Part shown: piece by piece, positions 1 to 10,850 of the stretch
Position numbering within the stretch: the first letter of the stretch is position 1
How the letters are laid out: every line of letters begins with the position of its first letter
NCBI RefSeq assembly: GCF_900497805.2
Contig: NW_020947390.1
Span: 2,817,145 to 2,881,144 of the forward strand
Length of the DNA: 64,000 nucleotides
Source of the DNA: Vombatus ursinus
Taxonomy: Eukaryota > Chordata > Mammalia > Diprotodontia > Vombatidae
Reading direction: 5' to 3'
Program-made: the position numbers and the translations under genes
The notes under the pieces: generated by a model
Told to the model about the DNA's origin: nothing
Seen by the model: the letters and a program-made list of their open reading frames with translations, nothing else
Database searches by the model: none

Positions 1-205
1 AATACAGTTAAACATAGTAGCATAGTACTTGATAAACCTGAAAGATGTCATCTAATTAGGTAAGAACTCCCGATTTGACCAAACCTGTTGGGAAAACTAT
101 AAAACAGAATGGCAGAAATTAAATTTAAACAAATATTACATACCATAATAAGCTCAAAATAGAAACATGGCATAAATACAAAAAGTAATATCATAAACAA
201 ATTAA
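1..205 (+). mobile_element. L1 ORF2 fragment, old
   Basis: This is a short, decayed L1 piece in sense orientation from the part of ORF2 between the reverse transcriptase and the C-terminal domain. The word order (tgataaacc, then tgttgggaaaact, atggcagaaatt, acaaattaaagag) matches the same stretch in the L1 copies at about 8830-9020 and 55930-56090. It starts outside the window and has no 3' end here. No reading frame is left. Confidence 0.7.
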
Positions 206-1045
206 AGAGGTGAAAGAGACTTCCCTGTACAGGGAAGTATCATTTCTGCTACTACCTCCTTGCCAGTCTCCTAAGGAAAGAAGAGGAGCCAAGAGTTCTT
301 ACTTCCAGCCTTGTGCCTTCCTTCTACCCAGTATAGCATGTCCCCTGAGGAAAAATGCCAAGGGGCCTGCAGGGCTGGGGGTATTCCATTTGTCCCAAAG
401 GACTTATCCTGTGCAATGGAGTCTACCACTTTCTGCTGTTGCCTCTTTGATAGCCTCCTCAGGCAAGAAGAGGAGCCAAAAGTTCCTCTGACCATGTATC
501 TTGTGCCTTCTTTCTCCTGCTAGGTGTAGCATGTCTCCTGAAGGAAAACACCAATTGGCCAGAATGGGCATCTTCTATCTGCCTCAAAGGACTTCCTCTT
601 GCCCCAAAGCAACTACTACCATCTGTGCCATCATAAAGCAACTTCCTCCTGCTGCCACAAGCTTACTTTTCCAACTGGAATGTGGAGAACCTATAGTGCA
701 AATAGATGCAACATGCCCTTTGACTTTAGACATTTCATCTCCTATTGTATATGTCCTTTGAGGGAAGAGGAAATTTGCTGGGGATGGGATTCTTTCACCT
801 GCTGTGTAAGTTCTATTTCTATCTCCTGCCGTGCCCTTTTCTCCCGAATCTACACTTTTTGGAGGGAAGAGTAGTGAAGCAAGATCTCTCATCTGACCGA
901 GTCCCTCCCATCTCAAGCTGTACTTACTGCTGGCCTGATCTCCAAATTCCATTAAGAAACATGGTGCCCTCCATTCAGTACTAAATATTCTCACATGTAG
1001 CAATACCCTTCATGTCCCTGTGATTCTGAACCCCTGTAGATCATA
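206..1045. repeat. Degenerate ~190-bp tandem repeat, unknown family
   Basis: Two units are clear. 'gaagaggagcc' recurs at about 280 and 467, 'tagcatgt' at about 334 and 527, and 'caaaggactt' in both, giving a period of roughly 187-193 bp. A weaker third unit begins near 720 (tatatgtcctttgaggg). The region is richer in C and T than its surroundings. Short open frames occur on both strands but shadow one another and look like no known protein. It is not recognised as a named family; it could be the tandem part of an LTR, a satellite remnant or a duplicated unique segment. Confidence 0.55.
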
Positions 1046-1408
1046 ATCTGGTCTGGTTGCTGCTCGTCATTCTTGAAGAGGACCAAAATGACATCATTAT
1101 GTTAGAGTCAAATTACAGTGTGTCCAACTGGTCGATCAGACAAATATAAGCTCAGAAGGCTTTACCACAGGTTGGGCACAAATAGTCCATATGAACATTT
1201 GGGTGGATTCTCTAAATTTGTGCATCTCACATTTCTTTTGAGCTACTTAAATTATGCTTTGCTCACAGAGCATAGCACCTTCTCTGACAAGGGCAGCATG
1301 GTCCTATGCCAGTGTCTACCATGTAATACAATCAATTCCACAGTTCTTAAGAGAGACTTTGAGAATGCCTTTGTATAACTTTTTCTGACCACTGTGTGAG
1401 CACTTTCT

Positions 1409-2983
1409 CTATGTGAGTTCTCCATAAAATAGTCTTTTAGGCAAGTGTGTGTTTGGCATTTGAACACCGTGGCCAACCCATTGGAGTTGTGTTCTCTGCA
1501 GTATAGTTTGAATGCCTGGCAGTTTAGTTTGAGAAAGGACCTCAGTATCTGGTATTTTATCGTGCCAGGTGATCTTCAAAATCTTCCTAAGACAATTCAA
1601 ATGGAGGTGATTCAGTTTCTTGGCATGGTGCTGGTATACTGTCCAGGTTTCCCAGGTATACAACAATGAGATTAATGCAATGGCTCTGTTGACCTTCACT
1701 TTGGTAGTCTAATATCTTTTCTCTTCCACACTTTGCTTTGGAGCCTCCTAAACACTGAGTTAGCTTTGGCAATGTGTGTCTCAACTTCATTATCAATGTG
1801 TATGTGCCTGGAAAGGATACTGCCAAGGTAAGTAAACTTATCTATAGCATTCAGATCTTCTCCATTTGCAGTAACCAATTGTTCCACATAAGAATGGTGT
1901 GGTGTTGACTGACGGAGCACCTGTGTTTTCTTGGTGTTAATTGTTAGGCCAAAATTAGCACAAGCAGTAGAGAATCAATCCATACTTTGTTGCATCTTAG
2001 CTTCAGAGGCTGTATTGAATGCATAATTATCTGCAAACAAAAAATTATGCACCAGCACTCCTTCCACTTTGGTCTTGGCTTGTAGCCTTTTCAAGTTGAA
2101 GAATTTACCATCAGTGTGTTAGCTGACCTTGATGCTGTGTTCCTCCTCATTAAAGGAGTTTGACAACATGCCTGAAAACATCATGCTAAAAATTAGCATG
2201 AGAGCAAGCACACAGCCTTGTTTCACTCCATTGGCAACAGGCAAAGCACAAGAGCAGTCTATTATCCAGAAACTGGGCAAGCATGCCATCATGAAATTGA
2301 CATACAATGCTGATGAACTTCTCTGAGCAAGAAAATTTTGACATAATTTTCCATAAGCCGTCATGTCTGACAGTATCAAAGACCTTAGTCAGATCTATAA
2401 ACATTGTGTGCAGACCTCTGTTCTGCTCTTGCCATTTCTCCTGGAGTTGTCGGGCAGCAAACACCATATCAGCCATTCATTGGCCCTTCATGAAGCTACA
2501 CTGGCTCTTGGGTAGATGATCATCTTCCAGGTGAAGGATCAGCCTATTTAAGAGGACTCTGGAAAAAATCTTGCCAGCCGTGACTAAGAGATAGAACCGC
2601 GCCACCCCCCCCATCATATTACATGACAATCTATTTCCTCTACCTTTATAGAGATGGACAATGGAGGCATCTTTGAACTCTTGGGGAATAACCTCCTCTT
2701 GCCATATAATCTGGAAAATTTCAGTCAGCTTTTATATGATCAATGGACCCCCTACCTTATAAATATCAGCTGGAATAGAATCAGCACCAGACACTTTGCC
2801 ACAGGTGAGGAGCCTAATGGCATTCAAAACCTCTTCTTCAGTTGAAAATTTGTCCAGAGAGGGACTGACTTCAACCTGAAGTAAATGATTAATGGCTTCT
2901 GCATTGATTGATGATGGTCTGTTGAGAACATTATGGAAGTGCTTGGCATATTTCTCCAGGATCATGTCCTTATCACTAATCAA
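1409..2983 (-). pseudogene. RTE-like LINE reverse transcriptase remnant
   Basis: Minus-strand frames carry the RT in order: fingers (SADSIPADIYKVG near 2750), 'LTKVFDTVRHDGLWKIMSKF' near 2400 (motif A region, D-x-x-x-x-F/Y type), 'VANGVKQGCVLALM' near 2230 (motif B), then near 2020 a motif C reading FADN where active RTs have FADD. 'FTYLGSILSR' and 'VETHIAKANSVFRRLQSKVW' follow near 1850-1740, then the C-terminal segment with CLRKILKI and IPDTEVL. The Asp-to-Asn change in motif C and several stops and frameshifts show that it is dead. The terminal CPTCGKAF finger (about 1130-1200) has lost its histidines. Confidence 0.85.
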
Positions 2984-3499
2984 TGTGACTCCATCAGCAC
3001 TGAATAGTTGAGATGCACCATATGTCTTTGGCCCATGAATAGCCTTCAGGGCATTATAAAAGTGCTTTCGATTGTTACTATCACTATAAAGCTGAATTTC
3101 ATTTACATTCCTACTGAGTCAAGAATCCTATATCTCTCTAAACTTCACTTGTAATTTACTTTTGATGGAGTTAAATGCTGCCTTATTAGAGATGGATGAA
3201 CTATCCTGCTGGTAAACCCTATGGAGTTCTCATTTTTCATTTAGCAGCTTCTGAGTTTTGCCATCCTTCTCATCAAACCAGCCTTGATGTTTGTGAGTGT
3301 TGTGACCCGGATGAGGAAATGCAGTGCTGTATACCAAATCTCTGAAAGCTGCCCACTCTTTCTCTGCTGCACTGTTGCCAACCATGTGTTGGTTCAACTT
3401 TCCCTCCAAGTTAGCAACAAACTGTTCCAAGTCAGAGAAACTGCTGACATTGTCTTCTGGTAGTCTTTTTGCCTTGGGGCTGCCACTTTTGTTGAATGT

Positions 3500-4330
3500 G
3501 AATATTTAGCTTGGAGAGGAAAGTCTATGATTAGTCCAGCACTCTGTGCCACACATTGCCTTTATCGCTCCCATGTTCTGTCTCTTTTCGTTACAATCAC
3601 AGTCTATTAAATGCCAATGTTTGCTGCAATGGTGACAGAAAACAGTGTTGGTGATGAGAAGGCCATGAGATGCACAAGTCTTTAGTAGTAAGTGACCATT
3701 GCTGTTGCTGTTTCCAACTCTATTCCTCCCAAGGACTCCCTACCATATCTGGTAGTCTGAGTATACTCTAGCAATAAATTCACCCAGAATTATAAGCTTA
3801 TCCTCTTTTGGCATATTGATGATAAGGGTCTCCAGTACTTCATAAATTTTTTCTTTGATGTCATCAGGGAGAGCATAGGCACTGATGATGGTGGCATGGC
3901 ATTTTCCTGCAAGTGGCAATCACATTGTCATGAACCTGTCCTTCACTCCTTTTGGTAGGCATACAGGTTTGTTGATTAGTTGTTTTTTGGATTTTTTTTT
4001 GGCAATTGGGGTTAAGTGACTTGCCCAGGGTCACACAGCTAGTAAGTGTGAAGTGTTTGGTGTGAGGCCGGATTTGAACTCAGGTACTCCTGACTTCAGG
4101 GCCGGTGCTCTATCCACTGCGCCACCTAGCTGCCCTGACTAGATTAGTTTTGATTGCAAAAACTACTCTAACTTCATGGATCTCCCCTTCACAGTGGCCA
4201 CTCTAGAAAAAACGTGTATCCTGCTCCAACTTCAGTAAGGCTGGCCTTAATTTGTTGGCCTTGTTTTACCCAGGACTATTATTTGAATGCGATACCTGCT
4301 GAGTTCTCTCACAATAAGAGCTCTTCATCT
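3500..4330 (-). pseudogene. RTE-like LINE AP endonuclease remnant
   Basis: On minus, reading towards lower coordinates, the order is 'TEVGAGYTFF' (about 4240), 'FAIKT' (about 4155), then after the SINE 'LPKGVKDRFMTM', 'HATIISAYA' and 'EDKLIILGEF' with Ala-Arg-Val (about 3800-3740; the family motif is LGDFNARVG), 'GNSNSNGHLLLKTCASHGLL' (about 3710-3650) and 'CGTECWTNHRL' (about 3550-3510; family motif CWTDHRL). These are the metal- and phosphate-binding stretches of APE-type LINE endonucleases. The key Asp-Phe-Asn has decayed to Glu-Phe-Ile and the final Asp-His to Asn-His, so the enzyme is inactive. Confidence 0.75.
3982..4141 (-). mobile_element. WSINE1-like tRNA-derived SINE
   Basis: The head is at 4136 (gggcagctaggtggcgcagt on minus) and the A/T tail at 3982-4000. 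Internal pol III boxes are visible on minus: A box TGGCGCAGTGG at 4114-4124 and B box GAGTTCAAATC at 4071-4081. The copy interrupts the endonuclease of the RTE-like LINE and is flanked by a short direct repeat, gattagtt (3974-3981 and 4142-4149). Low divergence from the other copies suggests a fairly recent insertion. Confidence 0.92.
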
Positions 4331-5179
4331 TTCAGGTGTACTGGATATTGTGTTGTCTATAAGTGTATGCACATCTGTGTACCGATGTTTGCAGAAGTTT
4401 TTGTACATTTCTTTTTGTGTTTTGACTGCAAGGTGGGATCCCTTCCTGTCATGGTAATCAGGCCAGGACAAGCAGATAATTTTTAAGGCACATTTTCTAG
4501 CCACTTTCTCATACCAGGCGGTGAGCATTGTGGTCCTTAAAAGGCTACTCAGACACCCAGGAGCTGCCAAATCCCACTGCTGCTTCTAGTGAGAAGACAA
4601 CCCCATGGCCCAGGCCACCTATGTGTGGGGTTCTGACTACAGCTCCCACTGTATGTGCACCAGCTGCTTCATCACTTACTTGTTGCTATAGGACTTTGAG
4701 GTAAGTAAAAATGGTAAAATGTATGGGTGATGGCTTTTGATTCGTGCATAAATTGGATTTAAGTTAGGCAGAGTTGCATGAAGTTGTCAGTCTCAATCTC
4801 TTCTCTAGAGTTGTTACAATCTAGTGGCAGGACAGAGTCAAGGCTACTGGTGATGGCTCAAGATGCAGTGGATGACCTTGGTGTCTTATGTGTCTAACCA
4901 AGCTCCAAGCATTCCACAGTGCCTGCTTCAACTGCCTTCATGGACATTGGAACAAATTATTCTCATCCACCTATTCCATCAGGGTAAATCTTTACATGCT
5001 CTAGACACTCCCCTAACTCACTGATGGGTTTGAGAACCCTTGGTTACCCTCAACCTGGGTTAGCCTGTCTGCTGATATGGTTTACCAGGGTGTGGCTGTT
5101 GCACATGCTACAGTTACTTGGAGCTATAGGTGAGAGTTAGATGGATCAGGTAGACATCAAAGGTAGAAAGCAGCCCTGA

Positions 5180-5425
5180 AAGGGCTCAGCAACCCTCACA
5201 CTAGAGGTAGTCTACACCCCAGATAATCATCTAAACCCACTTATTCACCTAGTTACTATCTTCCTTATTCCCATTCACCTCAAACCTCCCACTCCAAAAG
5301 TTTCAACCAAACACCATCCAGTCCTACCACTGTACCCTCTGGAATTCCTGTTCCATAAGAACAGGTTGCTCTTCATCCTAATCTTTTTCTCTCCCACTCC
5401 TTCCATTTACTAACTTTTATTGAAA
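5180..5425 (+). mobile_element. L2-clade LINE fragment (ORF2 N-terminal region)
   Basis: The stretch 'accctctggaattcctgttc' followed by 'ctttttctctcccactcc' resembles the start of the L2-type endonuclease (WN-x-RS-x-x-NK-x-x-x-I-x-DL), here badly decayed. It ends where the L1 begins at about 5430. The assignment is from memory of the family and is tentative. Confidence 0.45.
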
Positions 5426-6016
5426 GCTGGGGAGTTCTGATTCTGGGAGCCAAAATGATGGAGTATGAAGTAAGTCGCTCTCACTCTCCCTTCTTGACCT
5501 CTGAAAGCCTAGAAAATATTGACCCAGGAAAAACCCTGAGGCAGCAAAAAGACAGAGCACAGCAGTTGTGTACCCCAGGAAGCTTGGGGGATTAATGGGA
5601 AAGGCCCCTCTTGTTCTGGGGAAGGGGAAACAGTGCAGGATGGGAGGCATCCCAGCAAGCCAGCAGCAAGCACCACCTGAGCCTATCAAGAGGAGATCCT
5701 GAGACCCAGGTTGGTGGAGCAAGCAAGTACCAACAACAGGACACCACCACCACTCCAAGAGCCTCAATATAGGCAGGAGAACCAGGAGAAACCAGCTCAG
5801 AAAACCACCACAGGCAATGGCATTCTGCAGCAGCCAAATTACCCTGTGCCTCAACATAACTCTGGGAAGAACAACTCCAGGAGGCAAAACTCCAGGCTGA
5901 CAGACATCTGCCAGCAGCAAAACATCCCTGTACAATCTCAGGTGAGCAGAAGCCAAACATTCAAGTGCAAGGCACAGGTGAGCATGAAAAGAAGCTTGGG
6001 TAAATGCCTCCTTCAT
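5417..6016 (-). other. 199-codon antisense ORF over the L1 5' UTR (ORF0-like?)
   Basis: An uninterrupted minus-strand frame starts about 55 bp upstream of the ORF1 start codon and runs across the whole L1 5' UTR, ending just outside the element. It is rich in Leu, Pro and Trp, with a hydrophobic stretch (FLSWFLLVLLPILRLLEWWW). The antisense frame of the other 5' UTR of this type (plus strand 17647-18083) aligns with it: DVLLLADVCQPGVLPPGVVL here and DVLLLENVSQPGALSLAVVL there, then CLLHQPGSQDLLL and CLLHHHEVQDLPL. Primate L1s have an antisense ORF0 in the 5' UTR. Whether this frame was ever translated is unknown; it could be open simply because the 5' UTR is GC-rich. Confidence 0.4.
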
Positions 6017-6069
6017 TCCAGCAGGAGATCTTAACTTTTTTTTTTAAAGTGAGGAAATAGGCAAACACC

Positions 6070-6923
6070 ATGCACAAAAAGCAGAAATGGACAATGACCA
6101 TAGATTCTTATTATGGGGAAAGGGAAGATCAAAGCACAAATTCAGAAGAGGACAACATTATCAGTATACCCACGCACAAAACCTCAAAGGGGAATATGAA
6201 CTGGTCTCAAGCCCAAAAAGCCTTCTTGGAAGAAGGATTTAAAAAAGGATTTAAAAGGATTTAAAGGATTTAAAAAGTCAAATAAGAGAGGTAGAATAAA
6301 AATTGGGAAAATAAATGAGAAGTATGCAGGAGAGAGTCAATAGCTTGGAAAAGAAAGTTCAAAAAGTAACTGTAGAAAACAAGTCCTTAAAAAGTAAAAT
6401 GGGCCAAATGGAAAAGGACGTACAAAATCTAACAGAAAAAAAAAACTCCTTAAAAGTTAGAATGGGGCAAGTGGAAGCTAATGACTGTATGAGAGGACAA
6501 GAATCAGTCAAACAGAAACAAAAGAATGAAAAAATAGAAGAAAACATAAAATACCTCATTGGAAAAACAACTGACCTGGAAAATAGATCCAGAAGAGACA
6601 ATTTAAAAATTATTGGTCTACCTGAAAACCATGATGAAAAGAAGAACCTGGAAAACATCCTTCAGGAAATCATCAAAGAAAACTGCCCTGAAGTTCTAGA
6701 ATCAGAAGGCAAAATATTCATCAAAAGAATCCAATCATCACCTCCTGAAAGAGATCCCAAATTGAAAATGCCAAGGAATATTGTAGCCAAATTGCAAAAT
6801 TACCAGATCAAAGAGAAAATACTGCAAATAGCCAGAAAGAAAGAATTTAAATATCATGGAACCATAGTCAGGATTACACAGGACCTTTCTACATTAAAAG
6901 ATCAGAGAGCATGGAATACATAA
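6070..6923 (+). pseudogene. L1 ORF1 protein remnant
   Basis: L1 ORF1p is a nucleic-acid chaperone that coats L1 RNA as a trimer. The frame opens at ATG 6070 (MHKKQKWTMTIDSYYGERED), is broken near 6264, and reopens at 6315 for 202 codons. Domain order is normal: a coiled coil with heptad-like K/E-rich repeats (about residues 5-95 of the second frame), an RRM core (RDNLKIIGLPENHD), then the C-terminal domain (PRNIVAKLQNYQIKEKILQI and a following ARKKEFKYHG). A short expansion, GGATTTAAA starting at 6235, 6247, 6257 and 6266, lies at the break and is absent from the sister L1. The stop after AWNT truncates the C-terminus. Confidence 0.93.
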
Positions 6924-7129
6924 GGCAAAGGAGCTTGGGTTACAACCAAGGATCAACTAGTCAGAGATATTGAGCATAGTCTTTCAGGGGAGGAGATGGA
7001 CATTCAATGAAATGAAATGAAAGGATTTCCAAACCTTCCTGATGAAAAGACCAAAACTCAATAGAAAATCTGACCTTCAAATACAAGACTCAAGAGAGGC
7101 ATAAAAAGGTAAAAGGAAAGAAAAAAACA

Positions 7130-8689
7130 TGTTATTAATAAGGGCAAACTGTTTACATCCCTAAAAGGGAATAATCTAATCCTAAAGAATGAGTGGGTCA
7201 AACAACAAATCATAGAAACAATAACTTCATCCAAGAGAATGACAGTAATGAGACAACATTTGAAAACTTATGAGATGCAGTGAAGGCAGTCCTTAGGGGA
7301 AGCTTTATATCTCTACATGCTTATATAAATGAAATAGAGAAAGAAGAGATCAATGAATTGGACATACAACTAAAAAAGCTGGAAAAAGAACAAATTAACA
7401 ATCCCCAATTAAATACTTAATTAGAAATTCTGAAAACCAAAGAAGAGATTAATAAAATTGAAAAACTAAGAGCTCATTTTATAAAAAAATCCAATAAAAT
7501 AGGTAAACCTCTGGTTAATTTGATTAAAAAAGAAAGAAGAAAACATTATTATTATTAAAGAAGAAAACAAATTACCAGTATCAAAAATGAAAAGGGTTAA
7601 TTCACCACCAATGAAGAGGAAATCAAAACAATAATCAGGAGCTTTTTTGCCCAACTTTATGCCAATAAATTTGACAATCTTAGTGAAATAGTTGAATATT
7701 TACAAAAATATAAATTGCCCAGATTAACAGAAGAGGAAGTAAAATATTTAACCTCATTTCAGAAAAAGAGATTGAACAAGCCATCAATGAACTCCCTAAG
7801 AAAAAAATCTCCAGGGCCAGATGGATATACAAGTGAATTCTATTAAACATTTAAAGAACAACTTCTTCCAATACTATATAAACTGTTTGGGAAAATAGGT
7901 GAAAAAGGAGTCCTACCAAATTCTTTTTATGATACAAATATGGCGCTGATACCTAAACCAGGAAGAATACAGAAAAAGCATTTGACAAAGTACAACACCC
8001 ATTCCTATTAAAAACACTAGAAAGCATAGGAATAAATGGAGTTTTCCTTAAAATGATAGGTAGCATTTATCAAAAACCATCAGCAAGTGTTATATGTAAT
8101 GGGGATAAGCTAGAAGCATTTCCAATAAGATCAGGGGGTGAAACAAAGATGTTCATTAACACCACTGTTATTCAATATTGTACTAGAAATATTAGCATTA
8201 ACAATTAGAGAAGAAAAAGAAATTGAAGGAATTAGAATAAGCAAAGAAGAAACAAAGCTATCACTCTTTGCAGATGCTATGATGGTATACTTAGAGAATC
8301 CTAGAGAATCAAGTAAAAAATTACGTGAAATAATAAATTTAGCAAAGTTGCAGGATACCAAATAAATGCACACACATCTTGGCGTTTCTATATATTACTA
8401 ACAAAACCTAAGAGCAAGAGATAGAGAAATTCCATTTAAAATTACAATAGACATTATGAAATATTTGGGAGTCTACCAAAAAAAAAGGAACTATATGAAC
8501 ACAATTACAAAACACTTTTCACACAAATAAAGTCAGATCTAAATAATTGGAAAAATATCAGTTGCTCATGAGAAGGTTGAGCCAATATAATTAAAATGAC
8601 CATTCTATCTAAATTAATTTACTTATTCACTGCCACACCAATCAAACTACCATACATATATTATATATATATGTATATATATATGTGTG

Positions 8690-8723
<34 letters not shown>

Positions 8724-9898
8724 GTAGCAGTCATCAAAACTACTTGGTACTGGTTAAGAAATAGAGTGGTGGATCAGTAGAATAGATTAGGTATGCAAGA
8801 CACAACAGTCAATGACTATACTAATCTACTATTTCATAAACCCAAACATTCGAGCTTCCAGGATAAGAAATCACTATTTAGCAAAAACTGCTGGGAAAGA
8901 TGGAAAAATGTATGGCAGAAATTGGGCATAGACCAACATCTTACACTCTATAACAATATAAAGTAAAATGAATACACAATTTATATATAAAGACTGATAC
9001 CATAAGCAAACTAGAAGAGCAAGGAATAATTTACCTTTCAGATCTATGGAGAAGGGAAGAATTTATGATGAAACAAGAGATAGAGAACATTGCAAAATGC
9101 AAAACTGATAATTTTGATTATATTAAATTGAAAAGTTTTTGCACAACTAAAGCCAATGCAACCAAGATTAGGAGGGAAGCAGAAAACTGAGAAAGAATTT
9201 TTACAACCAGTGTCTCAAAGGCCTCATTTCTAAAATATATGGAGAACTGAGTCAAATTTATAAGAATCCAAGTCATTCCCCAATTGAAAAATGGTCAAAG
9301 GATATAAATAGGTAGTTTTCAGAGAAAGAAATTAAAGTCATATGGAAAAATGTTCTAAATCACTGTTGATTAGAGAAATGAAAATCAAAAGGACTCTGAG
9401 GTACCACATCACAACTATCAGATTGTCTAACATGACAAAACAGGACAATGATAAATGTTTGAGAAGATGTGGGAAAATTGGAACACTAATACATTGTTGG
9501 TGAGTTGTGAACTGATCCAACCATTCTGGAGAGCAATTTGGAACTATGCCCAAAGGGCTATAAAAATGTGCATATGCTTTGACCCATCAATAGCACTTCT
9601 AAAGCTGTGTCCCAAAGAGATAATAAAAATGGGAAAAGGACCCACATGTACAAAAATATTTATAGCATCTCTTATTGTGGTGGCAAAGAATTGTAAATTG
9701 AGGGGATGCCCATCAATTACGGAACGGCTGAACAAGTTGTGGTATACAAATGTAATGCAATACTATTGTGCTATGAGAAATGATGAGCAGGAGGACTTCA
9801 TAAAAACCTGGAAAGACTTATATGAACTGATGCTGAGTGAAATGAGCAAAACCAAGAGAATATTGTACACAGTAACAGCCACACTGTGTGATGACTGA
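7130..9898 (+). pseudogene. L1 ORF2 remnant (RT and C-terminal domain, EN lost)
   Basis: ORF2 encodes endonuclease, reverse transcriptase and a Cys-rich C-terminal domain. Here the endonuclease is missing. RT pieces are present: the [14 protein letters not shown]-like block near 7800, '[20 protein letters not shown]' near 7980-8035, '[20 protein letters not shown]' near 8120-8175, and motif C near 8265 reading [10 protein letters not shown], where active L1 has FADDM: the second catalytic Asp is Ala. The C-terminal domain is one open 147-codon frame (9455-9898) with CELIQPFWRAIWNYAQRAIK and YYCAMRNDEQEDFIKTWKDL. Frameshifts occur throughout. Confidence 0.93.
8651..8724. repeat. (TA)n/(TG)n microsatellite at an L1 deletion point
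   Basis: Alternating TA and TG runs sit inside ORF2. The L1 text jumps from 'caatcaaactaccat' to 'gcagtcatcaaaactacttg', and the ~150 bp expected between them, seen in the copy at about 55690-55835, is missing. Confidence 0.9.
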
Positions 9899-10083
9899 CT
9901 TTGATAGCCTTGGCTCTTCTCAGCAATGCAAGGATCTAAGACATCTCCAAAAGTCTCATGATGGAAAATGCTATTCACATCCAGAGGAAGAACTATGGAG
10001 TCTGAATGCAGATGAAAGCATACTGTTCTCCTTTTCCTTTGTTGTTTTGTTTTATTGCTTCATTCTCATGGATCCTCCCACTT

Positions 10084-10267
10084 CTTTTTTTTTCTTTTTC
10101 TTTTCTTTTCTTTTTTTTTTTTTTTGGTAAGGCAATTGGGGTTAAGTGACTTGCCTAAGGTCACACAGCTAGTACGTAACAAGTGTTTGTTCTGAGGCTG
10201 GATTTGAACTCAGGTCCTCCTGACTTCAGGGCCAGTGCTCTATCCACTGCGCCACCTAGCTGCCCTC
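10084..10267 (-). mobile_element. WSINE1-like SINE in L1 3' UTR
   Basis: The tRNA-like head is at about 10266 and a long T-run on plus (the minus-strand A tail, interrupted by C) at 10084-10125. The A and B boxes are intact on minus. It is flanked by imperfect copies of TCCCACTT (10076-10083) and TCCCATT (10268-10274), consistent with a target-site duplication. The long homopolymer tail suggests a young copy. Confidence 0.92.
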
Positions 10268-10621
10268 TCCCATTATTTCTAATTGTTCTTTACATCATGG
10301 CTAATGTGAAAATTTGCTTAATATGAATAACTAGAGCCTATATCAGATTGCATACCATCTTGGTGGGAGGGGAGGAAAGGGAAGGAAAGGAAATTTAAAA
10401 CTCAAAATCTTATGGAAGTGAATGTTGAAAGCTAAAAACAAATAAATTAATTATTAAAAAAAAGAAGGCAGCAAAGGCTACTAATAACTTTAATGAGGTC
10501 ACCTCCACTCTGAGGGAAGAACATTTGTAGATAGCTTTCAAAAGAGGGGAGAATATGGGCCTCTGTGATGTTATTCCTAAAGTGGGCCAAATGTTGTGGT
10601 CACAGAGCTGGTAATCTTTAA

Positions 10622-10850
10622 AGCAGGGCAATGTATTTTAATCTTTTTGTGTGTCATGGATCTCTTTGGAAGACTGGTAAAACCTTTAGACCCTTCAGAA
10701 TAGTGTTGTTTAAATGCATAAAATATAATATATATGATTATCAAGGAAACAAATTATATTGAAAGAGAATTATCAAAATATATGCACATACAAATACATA
10801 CATACATACGTACATATAAAATTAATGGACTCTAGATGAAGAACCCTGAA
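10622..10850. mobile_element. hAT-like MITE, copy 1
   Basis: The left side carries 'ttaatctttttgtgtgtcat' and 'ggatctctttgg'; the right side ends 'gaagaaccctg', which reads as an inverted version of a cagggttcttaa-type hAT terminus. The middle holds an (ATAC)n run (about 10795-10815). It shares its left half with the element at 46374-46605. Non-autonomous, no coding capacity. The family name is not certain. Confidence 0.5.

Larger units (their letters stand above)
1050..5060 (-). mobile_element. Non-L1 LINE (RTE-like), near full length
   Basis: Read on minus, the element runs from a 5' leader (about 5060-4340) through an AP-type endonuclease (about 4330-3500), a reverse transcriptase (about 3000-1700) and a thumb/C-terminal region to a 3' end near 1050 ending in 'tttggtcctcttcaagaatg'. 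A second copy lies at 39215-43440. The protein style (VANGVKQGCVLA, FTYLGSILSRHIHID, YTWETWTVYQHHAKKLNHLH) is that of proteins often annotated as 'craniofacial development protein 2-like' or endonuclease-reverse transcriptase. I favour the RTE group but the clade is not certain. The frame is broken many times. A SINE has inserted at 3982-4141. It is a fossil with no sign of activity. Confidence 0.85.
5430..10458 (+). mobile_element. L1, full 5' and 3' ends, internally deleted
   Basis: The element starts with a GC-richer 5' UTR (about 5430-6069, 'gggagccaaaatgatggag'), then ORF1 (6070-6923), then ORF2 remains (about 7130-9898), a 3' UTR and a terminus 'gaatgttgaaagctaaaaac' followed by aataaattaatt and an A-run near 10458. 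Compared with the minus-strand L1 at 12245-18235, it lacks the inter-ORF spacer and most of the endonuclease: ORF1 joins mid-ORF2 near 7135. A further loss lies near 7975 and another at the microsatellite (8651-8724). A SINE sits in the 3' UTR (10084-10267). Confidence 0.95.

Noticed and set aside
3982-4141. tRNA-like A and B boxes as a tRNA gene
   Set aside because: They belong to the head of a SINE that recurs in the window; no cloverleaf acceptor stem is formed.
9338-9735. Minus-strand frames opposite the L1 ORF2 C-terminal domain
   Set aside because: Shadows of the L1 coding strand; the L1 frame carries the family motifs.
5408-10495. 'tactaactttta' near 5408 and 'tactaataacttta' near 10479 as the target-site duplication of the first L1
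   Set aside because: The right copy is about 20 bp beyond the A tail and needs an indel; too weak to claim.
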